From: Candidatus Tenebribacter mawsonii
GTDB lineage: Bacteria > Cloacimonadota > Cloacimonadia > Cloacimonadales > TCS61
DNA length: 11,585 nucleotides
Direction of reading: 5' to 3'
Assembly (NCBI GenBank): GCA_030765665.1
Contig: JAVCCD010000291.1
Coordinates: 1-11,585, forward strand
Shown here: in pieces, positions 7,901-11,585 of the stretch
Numbering within the stretch: position 1 is the stretch's first letter
How the letters are laid out: every line of letters begins with the position of its first letter
Program-made: the position numbers and the translations under genes
The notes under the pieces: model-generated
Told to the model about the DNA's origin: nothing
Database searches by the model: none
The model's input: the letters and a program-made list of their open reading frames with translations, nothing else

Positions 7901-9143
7901 ATCCGATTCTCTGATTGTTACTGTAGAGTCAGTTAATGACGCACCCTGGTTTACATCAACGCCTATTACTGCAGTTATGGAAGATGAGATCTATTCCCAC
8001 ACAGCTACAGCAGAAGACATAGAGAATGATGCACTCACATTTGCTGCACCTATTCTTCCTGCTTGGCTAACCTTTACACCAGTTATTGGTTTGCTTACAG
8101 GAATTCCAACTAATAATGAGGTGGGAGATCACAATGTCACAATAACCGTAACAGATGATATTATACAAGATCCGATAGAGCAGTCTTTTGTAATTACCGT
8201 TACAAACGTAAACAACCCTCCGGAGATAAATTTCCCAGCAGAATTCCAGTTTCTGGAGGATCTATCTTCAACCTATGATTTCACACAATATGTAACAGAT
8301 ATTGATAATAGTTACGAAGAGCTTATCTTAACCTGGGAAGGGAATGAAATTATCGATATAGTAAATGATAATTGGGACGTTACCTTCTCATCTAATACAG
8401 AAAACTGGTATGGAGAAGAAGTTGTTACATTCTACGTAGATGATGGTGTAATGCGAACAAGATCACAACCTGTTTCAAAGCAAAGTCCACGAGTATTTTT
8501 TGAAAAAAGCAAAAAGCAGCTTAGATCAGTAGAGATTGAGAGTCAGCGTGATATAGTGTCTGAATCAATTTCAGTATTTTGCATATCAGTAAACGATCCA
8601 CCGGAGCTAATTAGTTGGTCACCTGAGGAATTGGAATTCACAGTCTATCAGGACAGCATAGTAACCTTTATCGTCGAAGCGATAGATGTAGATAGTGAAC
8701 CGAGTTATAATTGGTTCTTAAATTCCATTCTTCTTGAGGATGAAATTGATAGTTTATACTTCCATACATTTGATGTTGTAGGGTATGTTGATATTGGATC
8801 ATTGATTTATGATGAGGATTATCAGATAGGGCAAAATTGGCTTATACACGTTAATGAGATTGTAGAAGCAGGAGATGATATAATCCCTCAAGTAACCAAA
8901 CTTCATCAGAATTATCCTAATCCATTCAATCCTGTAACGAATATATGCTTAGATATAAAAGAGAATGAATCAGGGACTCTAACTATATTTAATCTGAAAG
9001 GACAGATAGTGGAGTCTAAAAAGTTTAATTCGGGAACACATGTTTATACTTGGAATGCAGATAAAAAGTGCTCTGGACTGTATATTTATCAACTGAAGAC
9101 AGAGAGCTGTGTAGAGACTAAGAAGATGTTGCTGTTGAAGTAA
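4917..9143 (+). CDS. Secreted multidomain surface protein: propeller-like repeats, PKD, beta-helix, cadherin-like repeats, type IX-style sorting domain
   Basis: This protein of about 1408 residues is probably secreted and attached to the cell surface. A signal peptide (MKKTLVLVLIVLPIILFSQ) is followed, to about residue 340, by repeats of NG(D/N)..W...YG and DGG(F/Y)(V/I).(A/T)G that suggest a beta-propeller. A PKD domain (343-423, WEWDFNNDGTIDS) precedes a pectate-lyase-like right-handed beta-helix (430-771) with YPTIQEGINAA, GGGI turns and a closing SPCIDAGDP. A second PKD (776-861) and three or four cadherin/Ig-like repeats (866-1320, with SVNDAP and SVNDPP linkers) follow. The last 80 residues contain NYPNPFNP and a FlgD-like sandwich, the mark of type IX-like sorting domains. 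No catalytic residues are evident, so adhesion or glycan binding is likelier than enzymatic activity. ATG 4917 lies six bases after GAGG (4907-4910); ATG 4914 and GTG 4905 are in-frame alternatives. It is the last gene of the operon. Confidence 0.85.
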   Translation: MKKTLVLVLIVLPIILFSQIPPEILWTNNYGNTNYTRGYSIRQLENNDFIISGTSGDQVHLLRITENGDTLWTNTYGGTNQANGRDFIITNEDSICVIGGNKLFKTNSNGDLLWEKQYNFGFFAMDITDDDGYVMCANNIVKTDEFGNEEWNNGLYGEFYDIEQTTDGGFVIAGMLNNIPVARHGVLAKLDSLGNEEWRIQFGEDNNNYGYSVKVTSDGGYILTGWKFVDHATYSAIYLLKTDIDGNVIWENTYGDYYWQKGFSVIETFDNNFVVAGFSDWQYLHIFKVDNNGNQIWEMDLDGYHSDTSKIEIQQIHDEGFIVVGSNSDDTSIRVSRFKSDLFADFSVNTTSGHILLEVNFYDETIGSATTWEWDFNNDGTIDSYEQNPTWIYSTPGIYSVALTVYDISNTDTMIKTDLITVVNSPTIINIPYDYPTIQEGINAAVIGDTVLVQPGNYLENIDFIGKNITVGSLFLTTQDTSYISQTIIDGNQNGRVVTFVSGEDSTAVICGFTIMNGVAYGDGGGIECNNSSPSLYNLKITSNTASDHGGGISCAGSSAKISNVEIMNNSANIAGGGIAYYGCYVTDFTPNLNYVIITNNHADVKGGGIICNGSTPNLNNVLIANNNVYNHYESSGGGILCENNSDLIINNVTITGNSVTGSNILEGGGIYCNTNSNLTITNSIVFNNSGGNNIYVNTAINNSSILMTFSAISGSYYNFSPGIGCITENPQFVDQINGDYHLSENSPCIDAGDPTFPFDPDGTVVDMGAFYYQQLKADFAAIPTSGHVPLTVNYYDESLLEIVPIIVWEWDFNNDGTIDSYDQNPSYTYDDIGIYSVSLTVTDSNDSIDTEIKINYIDVNNSYPVIQTPLGTLDMSEDEPDSTSINLNNYFSDPDGDELTYTFIGNDSISVEVLEDGRVVFTPNENWFGEEIIHFTADDLWETDSQPADEKNDVPTKQEPNNTDRRIKHSNEFDQPVFSNSRIDDPESDNRSSVSDSLIVTVESVNDAPWFTSTPITAVMEDEIYSHTATAEDIENDALTFAAPILPAWLTFTPVIGLLTGIPTNNEVGDHNVTITVTDDIIQDPIEQSFVITVTNVNNPPEINFPAEFQFLEDLSSTYDFTQYVTDIDNSYEELILTWEGNEIIDIVNDNWDVTFSSNTENWYGEEVVTFYVDDGVMRTRSQPVSKQSPRVFFEKSKKQLRSVEIESQRDIVSESISVFCISVNDPPELISWSPEELEFTVYQDSIVTFIVEAIDVDSEPSYNWFLNSILLEDEIDSLYFHTFDVVGYVDIGSLIYDEDYQIGQNWLIHVNEIVEAGDDIIPQVTKLHQNYPNPFNPVTNICLDIKENESGTLTIFNLKGQIVESKKFNSGTHVYTWNADKKCSGLYIYQLKTESCVETKKMLLLK
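6030..6082 (+). repeat. PKD core repeat, copy 1
   Basis: This stretch of about 53 bp encodes the PKD core WEWDFNNDGTIDSY(E)QNP. It matches the second copy at 7341-7393 at about 49 of 53 positions by eye, far more than the surrounding domains match. That points to recent duplication or gene conversion within the gene. Confidence 0.7.
7341..7393 (+). repeat. PKD core repeat, copy 2
   Basis: This is the partner of the copy at 6030-6082, encoding WEWDFNNDGTIDSY(D)QNP. The four differences I count include three that are silent or nearly so, which suggests the sequence is held to the same protein motif. Confidence 0.7.
7743..7904 (+). other. Extra hydrophilic segment in the first cadherin-like repeat
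   Basis: Between the FTADD strand and the SDSLIVTVESVNDAP strand, where such repeats usually have a short hairpin, there are about 50 residues. They are rich in Asp, Glu, Asn, Ser, Lys and Arg (for example QPADEKNDVP and TDRRIKHSNEFDQ). The repeat resumes in frame. The segment has no hydrophobic core and is probably disordered. Confidence 0.55.
8457..8567 (+). other. Extra hydrophilic segment in a later cadherin-like repeat
   Basis: At the equivalent place, after FYVDDGVMRTRSQP, about 28 extra polar residues (including FFEKSKKQLRSVEIESQRD) occur before the strand leading to SVNDPP. Both this and the earlier segment begin right after Ser-Gln-Pro. Confidence 0.55.
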
Positions 9144-9158
9144 GGGTGAAAATATAAT
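9129..9158 (+). promoter_or_regulatory. Predicted promoter of the AbiE-type operon
   Basis: A perfect TATAAT at 9153-9158 lies 18 bases after TTGCTG (9129-9134), which is within the end of the upstream gene. Transcription would start near 9165, inside the first palindrome of the inverted repeat. This would let the toxin-antitoxin pair be expressed independently of the surface operon. Such AT-rich DNA gives chance TATAAT matches, but position and operator overlap support it. Confidence 0.5.
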
Positions 9159-9162
9159 TTGC

Positions 9163-9196
9163 ATTTCTAGAAAAACATACTACTTTTTCTAGAAAT
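9163..9196 (+). promoter_or_regulatory. Perfect 13-bp inverted repeat, probable operator of the antitoxin
   Basis: Left arm ATTTCTAGAAAAA (9163-9175), 8-base loop, right arm TTTTTCTAGAAAT (9184-9196). Each arm also contains the self-complementary TTTCTAGAAA (9164-9173 and 9186-9195), spaced 22 bp apart, about two helical turns. This geometry fits two dimer sites on one face of the DNA. AbiEi antitoxins are known to bind inverted repeats in their own promoters, so negative autoregulation is the natural reading. A terminator for the upstream gene is less likely because no T-run follows the stem. Confidence 0.6.
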
Positions 9197-9216
9197 ATTC
9201 ATAAAGGAGAAGTTGT

Positions 9217-9819
9217 GTGAATCTGTATATAGAGATATTCAAACATATAACCAACCATAAGAGAGGTTGGATATTTTCATCAAACGACCTAATTAAAAAT
9301 TTTACTCGTCAGGGAGTTGACAACACTCTGTCTGATTTGGTAGAAAAGGGTAAGATCAGAAGAATCAATCGCGGGTTATACGATTATCCGAAATACAGCG
9401 ATTTACTAAAGCAAGAGCTGAGTCCCGACATTGACCAAGTGGCTCGTGCCTTTGCTCGAAAATTCAAATGGCGAATAGAAATATCGGGAGATAGTGCTTT
9501 AAATCTATTGGGCTTATCTACCCAAATCGTAGCAAAACATATATATCTGAGTGATGGTCCTAATAGAAGCTATGATATTTTTGGAACAACTTTGGAATTT
9601 AAAAAATCTGCTCTTAAAGAAATTGGCTTCAAACATAAAGAGAGTTCACTAATTGTTCAGGCATTAAAGGCATTGGGCAAAGATCGCATTACTCCTGAAA
9701 TTATTAGTAAAATCAGAAAGCAAACAGATTCTAAAAAGTATAATAAGATCTTACTTGAAACTAAACCTGCGAAGATCTGGATCTATGAATCTATAAAGAA
9801 GATCTGCAGGGAGAATTGA
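9217..9819 (+). CDS. AbiEi-like antitoxin (DUF6088-type), type IV toxin-antitoxin system
   Basis: This 200-residue protein is the likely antitoxin and transcriptional repressor of the pair. Residues 17-57 form a winged helix-turn-helix (GWIFSSNDL, then TLSDLVEKGKIRRINRGLYDYP), the N-terminal DNA-binding fold of AbiEi proteins. Residues 60-200 match the C-terminal domain style of DUF6088 proteins (SGDSALNLLGLSTQ, then a LSDGP..SY strand and an LEFKK segment). In type IV systems the antitoxin does not bind the toxin but counters its effect and represses the operon. The start is GTG at 9217, seven bases after GGAG (9206-9209); no in-frame ATG exists nearby. The stop TGA overlaps the ATG of the toxin by one base. 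An inverted repeat in front is its probable binding site. The family call rests on motifs and on the neighbour. Confidence 0.85.
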   Translation: MNLYIEIFKHITNHKRGWIFSSNDLIKNFTRQGVDNTLSDLVEKGKIRRINRGLYDYPKYSDLLKQELSPDIDQVARAFARKFKWRIEISGDSALNLLGLSTQIVAKHIYLSDGPNRSYDIFGTTLEFKKSALKEIGFKHKESSLIVQALKALGKDRITPEIISKIRKQTDSKKYNKILLETKPAKIWIYESIKKICREN

Positions 9820-10817
9820 TGCATAAAATTGCCAACTTATCAGACAAAGAGAGAAGCGAACTTTTTAGTGAAACAGCAAGCAAGATGCATACAACCAATG
9901 CAATTGCAGAAAAAGACTTTTGGGTTGTTTGGGTTTTGGATAAACTATTTTCTCACGAAAAACTAAGTAATATTTTAATGTTCAAAGGTGGAACCAGTCT
10001 TTCTAAAATTTATGGATTAATTGAAAGATTTTCTGAGGATATAGATCTTATCCTCGATTGGGATTTATTAACAAAGGATGATCCTTATGCCGAAAGATCC
10101 AAAACTCAACAAGGCAAATTCAATATTTCCATTAATGAAAAAGCAAAAGAATATATAAAAGATGAGCTGCTTCCTATTGTTTCCGAAATCTTGAAACCAC
10201 GCTGTAAATGTAAAATTGAAGTAATAGAAGAAAATGATGCATTCATAATCAACGTTCAATATCCCACACTTTTCAGTGATGTTGCAATATTACCACACAT
10301 TTTGTTGGAAATAGGTCCGTTGGCATTGTGGCTGCCATCAGATGAGTTCGAAATAACTCCGTTTGCAGCAAAGGAATTTCCACAACTTTTTGAAAAGCCT
10401 ACTTGTAAAGTTAAAGCCATCTTAGCTGAAAGAACTTTCTGGGAGAAAGCAACAATATTACACCAGCAAGCCAATAGAGCAGAAGATAATCCTTTACCTC
10501 ATCGTTATTCCAGACATTATTATGATTTAGCAATGATGGCAAATTCTGAGGTAAAGAGTAGTGCATTAGCAGATTTGGAACTATTAAAAGGTGTTGTTGA
10601 ATTCAAGAAAAGATTCTACACTTGTAACTGGGCTAAATATGATGAAGCAAAGCCTGGAACCTTCAAACTTTTACCACCTGAATATCTGCATAAAGAACTG
10701 AAAGAAGATTATAAAGCAATGCAGAATATGATTTTTGGAAAGCGAATTGATTTTGAAGAGATCATCTCTATTTTGAAGAAACTTGAAAATGAAATTAATT
10801 CTTTGGAAAAAAATTAA
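9819..10817 (+). CDS. AbiEii/AbiGii-family nucleotidyltransferase toxin
   Basis: This 332-residue protein is the toxin of the pair, a DNA polymerase beta-like nucleotidyltransferase. Visible motifs are FKGGTSLSK (55-63) and SEDIDL (72-77, with Asp 74 and Asp 76 as metal ligands). AERTFWEKATILH (203-215) and RHYYDLAMM (232-240) correspond to the later family motifs. Glu 164 in LLEIG may be the third acidic residue. Members of this family modify tRNA or use GTP and stop growth, serving in phage abortive infection; the substrate here is not known. ATG 9819 lies five bases after AGGGAG and overlaps the antitoxin stop; a TTG one codon earlier is a weaker alternative. All core motifs are intact, so the toxin looks functional. 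Its stop TAA overlaps the ATG of the following HsdR-like frame, typical of AbiE pairs embedded in type I restriction operons. Confidence 0.9.
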   Translation: MHKIANLSDKERSELFSETASKMHTTNAIAEKDFWVVWVLDKLFSHEKLSNILMFKGGTSLSKIYGLIERFSEDIDLILDWDLLTKDDPYAERSKTQQGKFNISINEKAKEYIKDELLPIVSEILKPRCKCKIEVIEENDAFIINVQYPTLFSDVAILPHILLEIGPLALWLPSDEFEITPFAAKEFPQLFEKPTCKVKAILAERTFWEKATILHQQANRAEDNPLPHRYSRHYYDLAMMANSEVKSSALADLELLKGVVEFKKRFYTCNWAKYDEAKPGTFKLLPPEYLHKELKEDYKAMQNMIFGKRIDFEEIISILKKLENEINSLEKN

Positions 10818-11491
10818 TGAATAAAATAACCGAATCAGTAATTGAAAATTTCACAATTGAATTATTGGAGCAATTGGGTTACCAATACATTTATGCTCCC
10901 AACATTTCTCACGATTCAGATAATACGGAAAGAAGCAACTATGAAGATGTTTTATTTTTGGGTAGATTGCGTGAAGCAGTCAACTGAATAAATCCCAAAA
11001 TTCCAACCGACTCGCAAGAAGAAGCGATAAAAGAGATTCAAAGACTTAATTCACCTGAACTAATTTCCAATAACGAAAGCTTTCATCGTATGCTTACCGA
11101 AGGCATCAAAGTATCTTATCAAAAAGAAGGTCATCAAAGAGGTGATCTTGTTTGGCTGATAGATTTCAAAAATCCCGAGAACAACGATTTTGTTGTAGCA
11201 AATCAATTCACAGTTATTGAAAATGGAAACAACAAACGTCCCGATGTAATCCTGTTTGTAAATGGTATTCCGCTGGTTGTTATCGAACTAAAAAATCCGA
11301 CCGATGAAAACGCTACCATAAAATCTGCCTTCCGACAATTGCAAACTTACAAAGAAATCATTCCGAGCTTGTTTACTTATAATGGTTTAATGATTATTTC
11401 CGATGGATTGGAAGCTCAGGCAGGTTCGCTTTCCGCAGGCAAAACAAGGTTTATGGCTTGGAATATGATTCGGAACGTGATAATTATATGA
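10817..11491 (+). pseudogene. hsdR: Broken type I restriction endonuclease subunit R (HsdR), N-terminal part
   Basis: This is the N-terminal nuclease region of HsdR, the DNA-cleaving and translocating subunit of type I restriction enzymes. ATG 10817 overlaps the toxin stop (TAATG). After 56 codons an in-frame TGA stands at 10985-10987, where HsdR proteins usually read LREA..RINPKIP; a single CGA-to-TGA change explains it. The frame then continues with typical HsdR sequence: LTEGIKV, RGDLVWLIDF, and the PD-(D/E)xK nuclease core with Asp at 11243, Glu at 11285 and Lys at 11291 (RPDVILF, VIELKNP), then ISDGLEAQAG and RFMAW. HsdR identity ends near 11463 and a stop follows at 11489-11491. The helicase domains, normally making most of a protein of about 1000 residues, are absent. 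A restart at ATG 11090 could give 133 residues with the nuclease motif, but no good ribosome binding site precedes it. Confidence 0.82.
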
Positions 11492-11585
11492 ATGCTTTAA
11501 ATATTACAGTAGTTCGTTTCAGAAATAAAGAAGTATTACAAAATATTACTAAAATAGTTGATATAATTGAAAAGAAAATTTGTGA
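11461..11585 (+). pseudogene. C-terminal fragment of a DUF559 (Vsr-like) endonuclease domain, reaching the right edge
   Basis: In a different frame from HsdR, this reads EYDSERDNYMNALNITVVRF, then RNKEVLQNI and a lysine-rich tail that is still open at the window end. It closely fits the last third of DUF559 proteins (EYD..R...L...G..V.RF.N.EVL.N), a PD-(D/E)xK endonuclease family related to the Vsr repair enzyme. The family's catalytic strands (IVDFYC and an ELDG-like motif) should lie upstream but HsdR sequence stands there, so this piece lacks its active site and start. It was most likely joined to hsdR by a deletion or recombination between about 11450 and 11464. Confidence 0.62.

Noticed and set aside
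9163..9196. Rho-independent terminator for the surface operon
   Set aside because: The stem is almost all A-T and no T-run follows it; position over the predicted start site fits an operator better. A weak dual role cannot be excluded.
10985..10987. TGA read as a sense codon (alternative genetic code)
   Set aside because: The Fn3 lipoprotein and the antitoxin end at TGA exactly where the next genes begin, and Trp is encoded by TGG throughout.

Overview
The window is AT-rich bacterial DNA with every recognisable gene on the + strand. The three large proteins in its first 9 kb suggest a Gram-negative member of the FCB superphylum, perhaps Cloacimonadota or a relative. The reasons are a PEGA-repeat envelope protein, a giant fibronectin-III lipoprotein that starts Cys-Ser-Asp-Arg-Asp-Pro-Thr-Asn-Pro-Tyr after its lipobox, and a PKD/beta-helix protein whose C-terminal domain carries NYPNPFNP, typical of type IX-like secretion cargo in this group. 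The lineage is an inference. TAA and TGA both end genes here, so the standard bacterial code applies.

Region 1 (1-281) holds a 55-codon open frame that runs in from the left edge and that I do not recognise, followed by about 110 bp of AT-rich leader with a ribosome binding site just before the first large gene. Region 2 (282-9143) is a tightly packed three-gene surface operon. It encodes a 644-aa exported PEGA-repeat protein with C-terminal membrane segments, an 896-aa lipoprotein made of about nine Fn3-like repeats, and a roughly 1408-aa secreted protein. The last of these runs signal peptide, propeller-like repeats, PKD, right-handed beta-helix, PKD, cadherin/Ig-like repeats, sorting domain. 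Gene spacing of 1 to 8 bp implies co-transcription. Two Fn3 repeats and two cadherin-like repeats carry extra hydrophilic segments at equivalent loop positions.

Region 3 (9129-10817) is an AbiE-type (type IV) toxin-antitoxin pair: an AbiEi-like winged-helix antitoxin and an AbiEii nucleotidyltransferase toxin, overlapping by one base. A TATAAT promoter and two TTTCTAGAAA palindromes, which together form a perfect 13-bp inverted repeat, lie directly in front of it and look like an autoregulatory operator.

Region 4 (10817-11585) begins with an ATG that overlaps the toxin stop codon (TAATG) and is the N-terminal nuclease part of a type I restriction subunit R (HsdR). It is broken twice: by an in-frame TGA that probably replaced a CGA Arg codon, and by a junction near 11460 where HsdR sequence gives way, in another frame, to the C-terminal part of a DUF559 (Vsr-like) endonuclease domain. 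No hsdM or hsdS is present. This part reads as the decayed remnant of a type I restriction locus with an embedded toxin-antitoxin module, sitting downstream of a surface-protein operon.
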